This document shows, piece by piece, positions 1 through 8,131 of a stretch of 64,000 bases of DNA. Within the stretch, counting starts at the first letter, position 1, and each line of letters starts with the position of its first letter. The stretch is taken from assembly GCF_002943425.1 (NCBI RefSeq), contig NZ_PTRA01000005.1, forward strand, positions 124,001 through 188,000, in the 5' to 3' direction. The notes below the pieces were generated by a model. The model saw only the letters and a list, made by a program, of their open reading frames with translations, searched no databases and was not told where the DNA came from. The position numbers and the translations under genes are program-made. Source of the DNA: Siphonobacter curvatus (lineage in GTDB: Bacteria > Bacteroidota > Bacteroidia > Cytophagales > Spirosomataceae).

Positions 1-91
1 GGAAAATGTTGAGTTATTTTTAAAATGCCGAGGTAAAGGTCTGTATGACAGGACCTTATAGGGGTAAATTTTGAAGAGAAAAGTACAAGCC

Positions 92-661
92 TTACCGTAT
101 CAGAAAGAAGAGGAGCAAACTCGTCAGAACCTGTACGTGTTTACGAAGCGTTTTCAGGGCTTCGGATATTTGGTTGTATACGGTGCGGGGCTGTACCTGG
201 AGCTGCTCGGCAATGGACTCGTAGCTGAGTTGTTCGTAGTACCGAAGCCGGATCATTTCCCGCTGGCCGGGGGTAAGTTTGGTCAGAAGCTGCTGCATGC
301 GAAGGCGGTTGCCCTCGTCGGTTTGCTGGTCCATAAGCATTTCTTCATAGGAGCGTTCGCTGAGCTGATGCGTAGTCACCTGAAGCGAATCCAAGGAAAG
401 CGACTGCTCTTTCACCAGTTTCCGTTTAAGGTAGGTAAACAGATAGGACTTGATCTGCGTGACTTCCGGTAAGTGGAATCGTCGATCCCACAATTCACAA
501 AACAATTCGTGAATGGCATCTTTCACGAGTTCACGTTCCCCACTGACCCGGCAACCAAACGCATACAAAGCCTGATAATAAGACTCATAGAGGCTTAAAA
601 AAGCGGCTCGGTCGCCTGTACGGAATTGATTCCAGTGCTTATGTTCGGTCGTGTCAGCCAT
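92..661 (-). CDS. ECF-type RNA polymerase sigma-70 factor
   Basis: A 189-residue extracytoplasmic-function sigma factor that would direct RNA polymerase to a small regulon. Region 2 lies at about residues 15-85, with the DAIHELFCELWD core typical of Bacteroidota FecI-like sigmas. Region 4 lies at about 125-175 (LTPGQREMIRLRYYEQLSYE, then a helix-turn-helix). The start is ATG. Such genes are normally followed by a fecR anti-sigma gene and a susC gene; here the downstream side runs off the left edge, so the partner cannot be seen. A short inverted repeat at about 39-57 follows the stop. It is a paralogue of the sigma factor at 36230-36844, and the two belong to separate loci. Confidence 0.9.
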   Translation of the reverse strand: MADTTEHKHWNQFRTGDRAAFLSLYESYYQALYAFGCRVSGERELVKDAIHELFCELWDRRFHLPEVTQIKSYLFTYLKRKLVKEQSLSLDSLQVTTHQLSERSYEEMLMDQQTDEGNRLRMQQLLTKLTPGQREMIRLRYYEQLSYESIAEQLQVQPRTVYNQISEALKTLRKHVQVLTSLLLFFLIR

Positions 662-946
662 TAGATGGCCGCAAAAATAGTAAAATTATTTATAATCATT
701 ATAAATAGATAGGCGGGTCTTGCCGAAAGCCTACGCAATCGTCTTGGGAGAAGGGTTATCATAAGCTTCAGGAACTATAACTCTATAGACGCATTCCCAA
801 AATAAAATCCAATTAATTTGGACTAATTACAAATAGCGTCCTAGTTTTGTAACGGAGAAAGGACGCAGCGGAACGCTCCCGAGGAATATTCTGCTGCTCA
901 ATTCCTAGATGCGGTCCTTACTTATTTCAAATTCTTAGCTCAACCA

Positions 947-2209
947 ATGTCCCTGTTTCGAAAAGTTAACAACTGGCTCCATTTATGGTTAGGACTCATT
1001 TCTGGTGTAATCGTTTTTATTGTCTGTATCACCGGATGTATCTGGGTATTTAATGATGAAATTACTGCCCTACTGGAGCCCAATAGGCACATTGAAAAAC
1101 AAAATAAACCCGTCCTTAAACCCTCGGAGCTCAAGCAGATTGCCTCGAATGTGTTTCCGGGCAAACGCGTGGTTTACGCCATTTACCGAATGGGCCGGGC
1201 CGCTGAGGTTTCGTTGGGGGAAGGCCGTCGGGGCGATCATACCGTTATTTTAAATCCCTATACGGGCGAAGTACTGGGTAAGAAAGTACTAGAAAAAGAC
1301 GGAACGGATTTTTTCCGCTTCATTCTCAACGGCCATCGGGCTTTATGGCTACCATACCCCATCGGTCGGCCCATTGTTAATTACGGTACCCTCGTGTTTG
1401 TGGTGTTGCTGATCACGGGACTGATCTGGTGGTATCCCAAGAAATGGAATAAAAGTACGGTAGATAAGAGCTTCAAAATTAAGTGGGGAGCTTCGTTCAA
1501 ACGCCTTAACCTTGATCTGCACAACGTACTTGGTTTTTACTCGTTACTATTTTTGCTGGCCATTGCCATGACGGGTATGGTATACGGCATTGAATGGTAC
1601 AGTAAAGGCTTGTACTGGGTTACTTCGGGAGGCGATAATCTGCCGCCTTTTGCCCGGAATAGCTCAGATACGTTACAAGCCCAAAAATTCTACACCGTGG
1701 ATCAGGCGATGGACAAGGCCTGGAATACGGTCATCAGCCGTCATCCCGAAGCGGAAGGATTTTACTACAGTTATCCGAGTCCTAAAGACGCTAAAGCTCC
1801 GATTTCCATTACCATTTATCCGAGCCGTACGCATTTCTACGATAATCAGGGTTATGCCTTCGATCAACATACACTCAAGGAATTTCCGAAAGATAAAATC
1901 TATGGCAAGCCTTTTGCCGAAGCTTCCACCGGAGCTCAAATCCGCCGCATGAATTATGATATTCACGTCGGAAGTGTACTGGGCTTTCCGGGAAAAGTAC
2001 TGGCCTTTCTCGCCAGCCTGATTGGAGCTTCCTTACCCGTTACCGGATTTCTGGTCTGGTGGAATCGCAAAGGTTTTGGTAAAGGGAAGGGTAAAAAGAA
2101 GGGAAATGCCACGCGTACGACTCGCCCTACGAATGTTACGCCTGGTGCTCGCCCAACCTTTAAACCCGTCATGAACAGTAACCGACACTCACTTCCAGAA
2201 AACAGCTAG
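947..2209 (+). CDS. PepSY-associated membrane protein (PiuB-like)
   Basis: A 420-residue inner-membrane protein of the PepSY_TM family. A first membrane helix lies at about residues 12-35. PepSY-type periplasmic segments follow, then helices near 145-165, 195-215 and 345-375, and a basic Gly/Lys/Arg/Thr-rich tail. Conserved histidines sit at the membrane edges (NGHRALW, LDLHNVLG, YDIHVGSVLG). Bacteroidota members usually sit beside TonB receptors and are thought to take part in siderophore or iron handling, possibly as ferric reductases. No receptor is adjacent here, so the iron role is inferred from the family. The gene is alone on its strand and ends at a strong hairpin at 2221-2257. Confidence 0.85.
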   Translation: MSLFRKVNNWLHLWLGLISGVIVFIVCITGCIWVFNDEITALLEPNRHIEKQNKPVLKPSELKQIASNVFPGKRVVYAIYRMGRAAEVSLGEGRRGDHTVILNPYTGEVLGKKVLEKDGTDFFRFILNGHRALWLPYPIGRPIVNYGTLVFVVLLITGLIWWYPKKWNKSTVDKSFKIKWGASFKRLNLDLHNVLGFYSLLFLLAIAMTGMVYGIEWYSKGLYWVTSGGDNLPPFARNSSDTLQAQKFYTVDQAMDKAWNTVISRHPEAEGFYYSYPSPKDAKAPISITIYPSRTHFYDNQGYAFDQHTLKEFPKDKIYGKPFAEASTGAQIRRMNYDIHVGSVLGFPGKVLAFLASLIGASLPVTGFLVWWNRKGFGKGKGKKKGNATRTTRPTNVTPGARPTFKPVMNSNRHSLPENS

Positions 2210-2220
2210 GTAGTTATAGC

Positions 2221-2257
2221 AAAAGCCCCTCCGGTGATTGAAAACGGAGGGGCTTTT
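2221..2257. terminator. Bidirectional intrinsic terminator
   Basis: A perfect 13-bp inverted repeat (AAAAGCCCCTCCG at 2221-2233, complement at 2245-2257) with an 11-nt loop, ending in TTTT on either strand. It lies between the convergent PepSY gene and the OYE gene and can serve both. Confidence 0.85.
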
Positions 2258-2318
2258 GCGTTTACCAACGCTCAAAATGTCAAACCTTTAACCCTGAGAC
2301 GCTAAAGCATCCAACGCC

Positions 2319-3440
2319 TTACACCAGCGTAGCCAGTGACTGATTGTTGAAACCGCTCAACTCCTCGAGACGTCCTTCGCGAACTTTTTTCACCCAGGCG
2401 GGATCTGAAAGCAGTGAACGACCAATGGCCACCAGATCAAAGTCTCCGCGATCCATCCGGCGAAGGAGTTCATCGATCGAACTGGCCTGAGAACTTTGAC
2501 CCTGGAAGGCACCCATAAAGTCACTGTTCAGGCCGATGGAACCTACCGTGATCGTGGCTTTACCCGACACCTTCTTCGCCCATCCGGCAAAATTAAGATC
2601 CGAACCTTCGAATTCAGCTTCCCAGAAACGGCGTTGGGAGCAGTGGAAGATATCCACGCCGGCGTCAGCCAACGGATTCAGCCAAGCTTCGAGTTCCTGC
2701 GGCGTTTTAGCCAGCTGAACCGTGAAATCTTGCTGCTTCCACTGCGATAATCGCAAAATGATGGCGAAATCATCGCCTACGGCCGCCCGCATCGCTTTCA
2801 CGACTTCCACACCAAAGCGGCTCCGTTCGGCCAGGGTTTTTCCACCAAAAGCGTCGGTACGGGTGTTGAGACCTTCCCAGAAAAACTGATCGACCAGATA
2901 GCCGTGGGCCCCGTGAATTTCGAGTGAATCAAAACCCAGGCGTTTGGCATCCGCAGCAGCTTTGGCAAAAGCGGCGATGGTATCGGCAATGTCCGTATCG
3001 GTCATGGCGACCCCACCCGTCTGACCCGGCATGACGTAGCCCGAAGGGCCTTCGAAGGGTTGCGAGGGCAACCAACCCGACTGGCTGGGTTGCATCACGC
3101 CCATGTGCCACAGCTGAGGAGCCATGGCTCCGCCGGCCTGATGTACGCTATCAATAACTTTCTTCCAGCCAGCAAGGGCCTGATCACCGTAAAAATGAGG
3201 AATGTTAGGCTCGTTGGAAGAAGCGGGACGATCAATGACCGTACCTTCCGAAAGAATAAGACCAACTTCTCCTTCAGCTCGGCGGCGGTAATAAGCTGTG
3301 ACGTCATCCGTCGGTACACCCTGGGGTGAAAAGGCCCGGGTCATGGGAGCCATGACAATACGGTTCCGCAGGTGTAAGGATTTAAGATCGAAAGGGCGAA
3401 AAAGAGCCTCTACCTTTTCAAGGTCTGCAAGGGTTTTCAT
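2319..3440 (-). CDS. Old Yellow Enzyme family NADH:flavin oxidoreductase (alkene reductase)
   Basis: A 373-residue FMN-dependent TIM barrel that reduces activated C=C bonds, nitro compounds or quinones with NAD(P)H. Landmarks are the N-terminal LHLRNRIVMAPMTR strand, the substrate/FMN motif HGAHGYLVDQFFWEGLNTRT at about residues 180-200, and the C-terminal phosphate-binding VGSIG and LVAIGRSLLSDP segments. The length suits bacterial NemA/XenA-type enzymes. It diverges from the HxlR-type regulator at 3587, the usual partner for electrophile-inducible OYEs. The 146-bp intergenic region holds an imperfect inverted repeat (arms CCTAGG, about 3493-3523) and a perfect palindrome at 3587-3602, both possible operators. 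The natural substrate is unknown. Confidence 0.9.
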   Translation of the reverse strand: MKTLADLEKVEALFRPFDLKSLHLRNRIVMAPMTRAFSPQGVPTDDVTAYYRRRAEGEVGLILSEGTVIDRPASSNEPNIPHFYGDQALAGWKKVIDSVHQAGGAMAPQLWHMGVMQPSQSGWLPSQPFEGPSGYVMPGQTGGVAMTDTDIADTIAAFAKAAADAKRLGFDSLEIHGAHGYLVDQFFWEGLNTRTDAFGGKTLAERSRFGVEVVKAMRAAVGDDFAIILRLSQWKQQDFTVQLAKTPQELEAWLNPLADAGVDIFHCSQRRFWEAEFEGSDLNFAGWAKKVSGKATITVGSIGLNSDFMGAFQGQSSQASSIDELLRRMDRGDFDLVAIGRSLLSDPAWVKKVREGRLEELSGFNNQSLATLV

Positions 3441-3586
3441 GGGAATGTACGGTTAAATAGCCGACTAATCTATAATTGCATTCGTTAGATGAGCCCTAGG
3501 CTTTAAGGAAAACCTAGGGGGCTAATGAATACGCAAAACGCGAAGCATAGGTTCCTGAAAGCAAGTATGGGTAATTTAATTAGCTA

Positions 3587-3602
3587 GTGACAAATTTGTC
3601 AC
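3587..3602. promoter_or_regulatory. Perfect 16-bp palindrome, likely HxlR operator
   Basis: GTGACAAATTTGTCAC is a perfect 16-bp palindrome between the divergent OYE and HxlR genes. It coincides with the GTG that opens the longest HxlR reading frame, so either that GTG is not the real start or the operator overlaps the first codons. That it is an operator is inferred from position and symmetry. Confidence 0.5.
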
Positions 3603-4003
3603 CATACACAAAAAGGTATGTACGACGTAAAAATTCCCGGCCATACACCTGCGGTACGGCGGTTACACTGGAAATTATTGGAGGTAAATGGAAGCCAGCG
3701 ATTATTCTTTGTCTCAGTAAAGGACTCCGGCGACCCCAGCGAGCTACAGCGGATGGTACCACGGCCAGTCGCTGGGTAGTCAATCAGCAACTCAAGGAGC
3801 TGGAAGGTCACGGTATCATTACCAAGAAAATTTATCCTGTACTGCCTCCCAAAGTTGAATACTTTCTAACCGAGTTTGGGGAGTCCTTACTACCCATTAC
3901 CCAGACAATCGAAGCGTGGGGTCTCCCCTATGAGCAGGCGTATGAGGAAATTCTGGAAGGAAAAAATGCTCCAGGTCCGGAAGACGCCGCTTCAGAATCG
4001 TAA
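3587..4003 (+). CDS. HxlR family transcriptional regulator, reading frame locally scrambled
   Basis: A winged-helix HxlR regulator, recognised from CGTAVTLEIIGGKWKPAI, the helix NQQLKELEGHGIITKK, the wing and TEFGESLLPITQTIEAWG. Between about 3734 and 3762 the encoded residues do not match the family. Reading one base over gives PSELQRMVP, which is the expected helix sequence, so an extra C in the CCCC run at 3734-3737 and a missing base near 3760 appear to cancel each other. The N-terminus is also odd: the frame opens with GTG inside a palindrome, while an ATG at 3618 preceded by AAAAGG lies in another frame. The last 12 bases overlap the convergent acetyltransferase gene. It probably regulates the divergent OYE if functional. 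Confidence 0.7.
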   Translation: MTNLSPYTKRYVRRKNSRPYTCGTAVTLEIIGGKWKPAIILCLSKGLRRPQRATADGTTASRWVVNQQLKELEGHGIITKKIYPVLPPKVEYFLTEFGESLLPITQTIEAWGLPYEQAYEEILEGKNAPGPEDAASES

Positions 4004-4447
4004 TTCTAAAATGAGTTGATGTTTACACCGAATCTGGTTCTCCCAAATCGGTTGTGGGTAGGCTTCGAGAAAATAATTGTAGCGGACGTCGACGAGATCA
4101 AAGCCCACTCGCTGATAGAGAGCGAATTGATTAATGCTGGAATTGCCAGTTTTAATGAGTACCCGAGGGGAGCCTTGCTGGCGGGCTACTTCTATTAAGT
4201 GGAGCAGCAACGTCTTACCCCATCCCTGACCCTGGTAGGATGGAGCAATGGCCAGGTTTATGATTTCGGCTTCCTGCTCCTGAACTTGTAATAACCCCAC
4301 GCCTTGGGTTTGTCCCTCAAGTTTCAGTAGATAAACCTGACTCAATGGCAAGTACTCCCTAATTAATTGAGGGTTTTCATCGGCTAACAAAAGCAGATCC
4401 ATGGGTAAAGGCTCATGGGGCTGGAGGGGAGTAATCGAGTAGGGCAC
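3992..4447 (-). CDS. GNAT family N-acetyltransferase
   Basis: A small GCN5-related acetyltransferase of about 151 residues that would transfer an acetyl group from acetyl-CoA to an unknown acceptor. The acetyl-CoA pyrophosphate loop is visible as IAPSYQGQGWGKTLL in the middle, and the C-terminal ALYQRVGFDLVDVRYNYFLE is characteristic. The longest frame opens at a GTG at 4489 with a hydrophobic tail not typical of the fold; I prefer the GTG at 4447, and an ATG at 4402 would remove the first strand. The 3' end overlaps the end of the convergent HxlR gene by 12 bases. Confidence 0.8.
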   Translation of the reverse strand: MPYSITPLQPHEPLPMDLLLLADENPQLIREYLPLSQVYLLKLEGQTQGVGLLQVQEQEAEIINLAIAPSYQGQGWGKTLLLHLIEVARQQGSPRVLIKTGNSSINQFALYQRVGFDLVDVRYNYFLEAYPQPIWENQIRCKHQLILELRF

Positions 4448-4489
4448 ACGTTTAAGATTAAAAAATAACCAAAACCCAAAGGTACACAC

Positions 4490-4938
4490 GGCAAGCTTCG
4501 TCTGTACGCAGCGTGTGACTCACCTACGCATAGCTAGGCTTGATGACCTACGCTTGCTCCCCTGGTAAAAGCGGACTATTTCTGATCCTGCCGTTTTATT
4601 TAATGGTTTTCTGAACTTAGTTCAGTAGTTACTCGTTTTACTACTACACTAGCAAATTTCCAAACGAGAAAAGGGACTAGTAGTACATTGCCTTTAAGGG
4701 CCTATTTCGTTCTTACACTGCTTCGGCTTGGGTTAGCAACCTGACTCGCTTCGGTTAATCCAAGACCTTTATCTCCCTTCACGGATACAGGTGTACTGGT
4801 TCAAAGGATCCAGCACCCTTACCTCTTACGATCTATTTAATGTACCTAACCTCCGCTTAAACTCTGCGTGCGGATGAATTACCTGATTTACTGTACATCA
4901 GATCCCTTTCATCGAAAGGTTAGGCTAATACTATCTTC
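4490..4938. other. Intergenic region with no recognised gene
   Basis: About 450 bases between the acetyltransferase and the desaturase. I find no convincing open frame, tRNA or known riboswitch core. One weak inverted repeat (CTTGGGTTA near 4727 and TAATCCAAG near 4757) is present. The desaturase promoter must lie in the right part, but no clear TAnnTTTG box stands out. Confidence 0.4.
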
Positions 4939-6021
4939 ATGCAAAACCAGTTGAAATTTACCAACACGAGCCGTTCACAGTTTTTCACTACGGTTCGTCA
5001 ACGCGTGGATGTTTACTTTAAAGAACAGGGGATTTCACCCCACGCCAATTCAGCCATGTGGTTGAAAGCAGGTTTCTTTCTGGGTGGATTCTTCCTACTG
5101 TACGGACTGTTGCTTTCCAACCAGTTTAACGTCTGGGCGATGCTTGGCTTTTCGGTAGGGCTAGGGATGTTTGCGGCTTTCATCGGTTTTAACATTTCGC
5201 ACGATGCCCTGCACGGAGCTTTTTCTTCCAAAAGTTGGGTAAACCGGATGTTAGGGGCCAGTTTTTATCTGGTAGGAGCCAACCCCTACGTTTGGAAGAT
5301 TACGCACAATATCGTCCACCATACGTATACCAATATTCCCGGCCATGACGAGGATATTGAAATTGCTCCCGGTCTGATTCGGGTAGATACGGACGAACCC
5401 GTACGACCCTGGCAACGGTATCAGCACTGGTATGCGTTTGCTCTGTACTCACTGGCGTCTTTATCCTGGGTGTTTCGCAAGGACTTTGTCAAGTTTTTCA
5501 AGAAGGAAATTGGTCATTATGAAAACCAGAATCACCCTAAACAGGAATACATAAAGCTGTTCGTTGCCAAGCTGGCGTACTATTTCCTGTTCCTGATTTT
5601 GCCTTACCTGGTCCTGGATTTAAGCTGGTGGCAAATTGGGATTGGCTTTTTAGTCATGCACTTAGTTGAAGGGCTGGTATTGGGGTTAGTCTTTCAGTTA
5701 GCTCACGTGGTGGAAGGTACTTCCTTTCCCGTTCCATCGGATAAAGGATCCATTGAAGAAGCCTGGGCCATTCACCAATTGCGTACCACGGCCAATTTTG
5801 CTCCGCGTTCGGCAGTCGCTGCCTTTTTCTGCGGGGGCTTAAATCGGCAGATTGAACACCACCTGTTCCCGAAAGTTTGCCACATTCATTATCCGGCTCT
5901 TACCCAGTTGGTCAAGCAGACGGCCGAAGATTTTAACCTGCCCTATCTGGAGAATCGGAGCTTCTTTTCGGCTTTGCACTCCCATTATCGTTTATTAAAA
6001 CTTTTAGGACGTCCGGCCTGA
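4939..6021 (+). CDS. Membrane fatty acid desaturase (acyl-CoA / front-end type)
   Basis: A 360-residue integral-membrane di-iron desaturase that inserts a cis double bond into acyl chains of membrane lipids. All three histidine boxes are present: HDALHG at about residue 90, HNIVHHTYTN at about 124 and QIEHHLFP near 305. Four hydrophobic segments are visible (about 43-62, 68-88, 205-222, 230-250). The glutamine-initiated third box is typical of the linoleoyl-CoA/delta-6-like group; regiospecificity cannot be told from sequence. There is no N-terminal cytochrome b5 domain. The gene is monocistronic. A temperature or membrane-fluidity role is a family-based inference. Confidence 0.9.
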   Translation: MQNQLKFTNTSRSQFFTTVRQRVDVYFKEQGISPHANSAMWLKAGFFLGGFFLLYGLLLSNQFNVWAMLGFSVGLGMFAAFIGFNISHDALHGAFSSKSWVNRMLGASFYLVGANPYVWKITHNIVHHTYTNIPGHDEDIEIAPGLIRVDTDEPVRPWQRYQHWYAFALYSLASLSWVFRKDFVKFFKKEIGHYENQNHPKQEYIKLFVAKLAYYFLFLILPYLVLDLSWWQIGIGFLVMHLVEGLVLGLVFQLAHVVEGTSFPVPSDKGSIEEAWAIHQLRTTANFAPRSAVAAFFCGGLNRQIEHHLFPKVCHIHYPALTQLVKQTAEDFNLPYLENRSFFSALHSHYRLLKLLGRPA

Positions 6022-6083
6022 TTTCATATCAGCACTAGTTGACCTGTAAGTAAAAGTTTTTGTTCACCTAAAAATGAAAAACC

Positions 6084-6218
6084 ATGTTACTAATCGCCCA
6101 GTCCGTAGGTTGTGTCGTTGCTTATTTGCTTGTAAAGATGGATTGGAACGGTCTTCGCGAGCGTACATTCCGACCCGTACTCATTCCGGATCGCATCCGG
6201 ATGAGCTGGAATAAATAG
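6084..6218 (+). CDS. Possible 44-residue small protein
   Basis: An ATG-initiated frame of 44 residues. It starts with a hydrophobic segment (MLLIAQSVGCVVAYLLV) and has a basic C-terminal half (DWNGLRERTFRPVLIP). It lies 62 bases after the desaturase stop and is followed by a terminator-like hairpin at 6239, so it could be transcribed with the desaturase. An overlapping 46-codon frame from 6074 is also open, which weakens the case. No family is recognised. Confidence 0.3.
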   Translation: MLLIAQSVGCVVAYLLVKMDWNGLRERTFRPVLIPDRIRMSWNK

Positions 6219-6238
6219 AAGCTATAGTAGCGTAATGT

Positions 6239-6287
6239 CCCGGTTCGTGCAGGAGTAACCTCTTGTGCGGACCGGGATTATTTTTTA
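6239..6287 (+). terminator. Intrinsic terminator
   Basis: CCCGGTTCGTGC at 6239-6250 pairs with GTGCGGACCGGG at 6265-6276 through G-C, A-T and G-U pairs and is followed by ATTATTTTTT. It fits the end of the desaturase transcript. Confidence 0.7.
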
Positions 6288-6415
6288 CCCGAAAAGCAGA
6301 ACGCCGTAGCTGGGCATAGGCCAATAAAAAGCCCACGTGCCGTTTTTTTACTACCTTGCTTTTTTTTTGAGTTTAATGGTGTTCCAGGCGGGTATCAAAG
6401 AAACCCACAGAAGGG

Positions 6416-7504
6416 ATGAGTAGAAAAATTTTAGTTACTGCCGATCAGATTGCTACGTCGAGCACTGGTTTGTATCATTTTGCCTTTGAACTGATTAAAC
6501 AGCTCCGGGCGTACCAGATCGACGAGATGGATTTACAGTACTTGATCCCCCGGTCGTTTGCAAAGATCAAACCCTTTGGAGAGGTCCATTACCGAACTCG
6601 GGGTGTACTTACGAATTTGCGGTGGAAAAGTATTCCGGAGTTTGACCTGATTCATTTTACGCAGCAAAACCCGACGCTGCTCAAGCCCCATAAAATCATC
6701 GGTCGGAAAATCCTGACCATTCATGATTTAAATTATCGCTACGAATATCCCGTTGATTCGGCGCCGTATCGGCATTTTCAAGCTCAGACACGCCGGTATA
6801 TGGATCAGGTAGACGGTATTACGACGATCTCCCATTACGCGGCCCGTGATATCTCCGAACATCTGCAGTATCCGCTGGACCAGATTCGGGTTATTTATAA
6901 CGGCGTAAACGTATCGACTATTCCGGCAGCAGAACTAGCTCATCATCAGCCCAGCTTCCGTCCTGAACGTCCCTTTTTATTTACCGTTGGGACGGTGATG
7001 GCGAAGAAAAACTTCCATGTTTTACCAGCCCTGTTGGCTAATCTGGATTACGATCTGATTATTGCCGGACGAATCGATGACCATAGCCTGGAATACTATA
7101 ATCTGATTAAACGGGAGTGTGAACGCTTTGGAATCGCATCCGGGCGGGTGCATCTCTTGGGGGAGACTTCAGAAATTGATAAACACTGGTATTATCAGTA
7201 TTGCAGTGCCTTTGTTTTTCCCTCGATTGCCGAAGGTTTTGGTTTACCGGTGCTGGAGGCCTTTAGCTACGAAAAACCTACCTTTTTATCCACGCATACG
7301 GCCTTGCCGGAAGTAGGCGGAGAAGCGGCGTATTACTTTGATAGTTTCCATCCCGATCGCATGAGTGAAGTAGTAAAGCAGGGGCTAGCCGATTTTCCGT
7401 CTTCGAATAAAATTCAACTGGCTCGGAATCGCGTGTCTGAATTTTCCTGGGAAAAAGCCGCTCAGTCGTATCTGACCTTATATGAGGAGATCCTTCGTCG
7501 ATGA
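6416..7504 (+). CDS. Glycosyltransferase family 1 (GT4-like)
   Basis: A 362-residue GT-B fold glycosyltransferase that would transfer a sugar from a nucleotide-sugar donor to a glycan or lipid acceptor. The N-terminal half carries the acceptor domain (DLIHFTQQNP, ILTIHDLNYRYEYP, ISHYAARDI). The C-terminal domain has the donor site, with FTVGTVMAKKN, VHLLGETSEIDKHWYY and the EX7E-type motif EGFGLPVLEAFSYEKP near residues 280-295. No other cell-wall or capsule genes flank it, so its pathway is not known. It is monocistronic, starts at ATG, and lies after a T-rich stretch (about 6346-6368). Confidence 0.88.
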   Translation: MSRKILVTADQIATSSTGLYHFAFELIKQLRAYQIDEMDLQYLIPRSFAKIKPFGEVHYRTRGVLTNLRWKSIPEFDLIHFTQQNPTLLKPHKIIGRKILTIHDLNYRYEYPVDSAPYRHFQAQTRRYMDQVDGITTISHYAARDISEHLQYPLDQIRVIYNGVNVSTIPAAELAHHQPSFRPERPFLFTVGTVMAKKNFHVLPALLANLDYDLIIAGRIDDHSLEYYNLIKRECERFGIASGRVHLLGETSEIDKHWYYQYCSAFVFPSIAEGFGLPVLEAFSYEKPTFLSTHTALPEVGGEAAYYFDSFHPDRMSEVVKQGLADFPSSNKIQLARNRVSEFSWEKAAQSYLTLYEEILRR

Positions 7505-7513
7505 TTGGGTAGA

Positions 7514-7639
7514 TTAAAGGCTCCGACGAATCCACTGACTCAGGTAATAGCCCCAAATTAGAGCTAGGATCACAATCACCGCGTAGGTGAGAATCCATGC
7601 CCAATTCCAGGACGACATCTTTTCAAATAGTTTTTTCAT
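7514..7639 (-). CDS. Small single-pass membrane protein, 41 residues
   Basis: An ATG-initiated frame encoding a short polar N-terminus (MKKLFEKMSSWNW), one strongly hydrophobic helix (about residues 14-33) and a basic tail (SQWIRRSL), the layout of many bacterial single-pass microproteins. The frame stays open upstream to a TTG at 7711, but the ATG is a more natural start. It ends 9 bases from the convergent glycosyltransferase stop. No family is recognised and codon evidence is thin. Confidence 0.4.
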   Translation of the reverse strand: MKKLFEKMSSWNWAWILTYAVIVILALIWGYYLSQWIRRSL

Positions 7640-7897
7640 TCGTACATGCAGCGTAACAGCAGACTCGATAGACGCGTCTTTTGACCCCGCAATATAAGAC
7701 CCACTTTTCAATGCGAAAGGCTGGAAACCGATTTCTTAGGGCTTTTCATACCATTCACTCACTCGGGAACGGAAAATAAAATTCCCTTCTCAACGTCAGA
7801 AACCGACTAAAGTAAAGGTCAATAACCTGAGGTTATAGATTAGTACTGAGGTTAAATATCGTTGAATCAGACGCTTAGTTTCGTAAGAAGAGCTTTA

Positions 7898-8050
7898 GCA
7901 AACCAAAGATTAGGTTTGTAATAAAAAAGCTAGCTATTTGAAGGCGTAAACACTTTACGTTCGGGTGCCCTAGCGGTTTAATAGTATCAAGGGTACTGCG
8001 AAACTTTGGTTGCAGTAAACCCTAACTGGTTTCTGGTTAGGGTTTATCAT
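7898..8050 (+). ncRNA. Candidate structured RNA with closing stem, two inner hairpins and a 3' hairpin
   Basis: A nested set of complementary segments in a gene-free region. An outer stem pairs GCAAACCAAAG (7898-7908) with CTTTGGTTGC (8004-8013), with one bulged A. Inside are a perfect hairpin CGTAAA/TTTACG (7945-7959) and an 8-bp hairpin GGTGCCCT/AGGGTACT (7964-7971 with 7990-7997, two G-U pairs). A perfect 10-bp hairpin AAACCCTAAC/GTTAGGGTTT (8017-8026 with 8036-8045) follows, then ATCATTTT. I recognise no known family; it does not look like 6S, SRP, RNase P or tmRNA. A promoter-like TAGGTTTG at 7911-7918 would start transcription inside the outer stem, which argues against that stem. Confidence 0.35.
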
Positions 8051-8086
8051 TTTGATAATTAAGTCAGACGAATACAGTAGAAATAT

Positions 8087-8131
8087 ACCCAATAAAATAA
8101 AAAAACTCCCCATGAAACACGGAGGAGTTTT
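8087..8131 (-). terminator. Minus-strand intrinsic terminator, possibly ending a small RNA
   Basis: AAAACTCC (8102-8109) and GGAGTTTT (8124-8131) form a perfect 8-bp stem. On the minus strand it is followed by a long T-rich tract read through 8087. No protein gene on the minus strand ends here: upstream on that strand the 8132-8398 interval has no convincing frame. A short untranslated RNA from the minus strand is therefore possible. A near-consensus box AACCTTTG (minus strand, about 8185-8192) could be its promoter. Confidence 0.45.

Noticed and set aside
71-472. 133-codon plus-strand frame
   Set aside because: It is antisense to the ECF sigma factor, whose motifs are clear; the plus-strand product has no family features.
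7898-8050. Assignment of the structured region to 6S RNA, SRP RNA or tmRNA
   Set aside because: It is too short and branched for 6S, and the conserved cores of SRP RNA, RNase P and tmRNA are absent.
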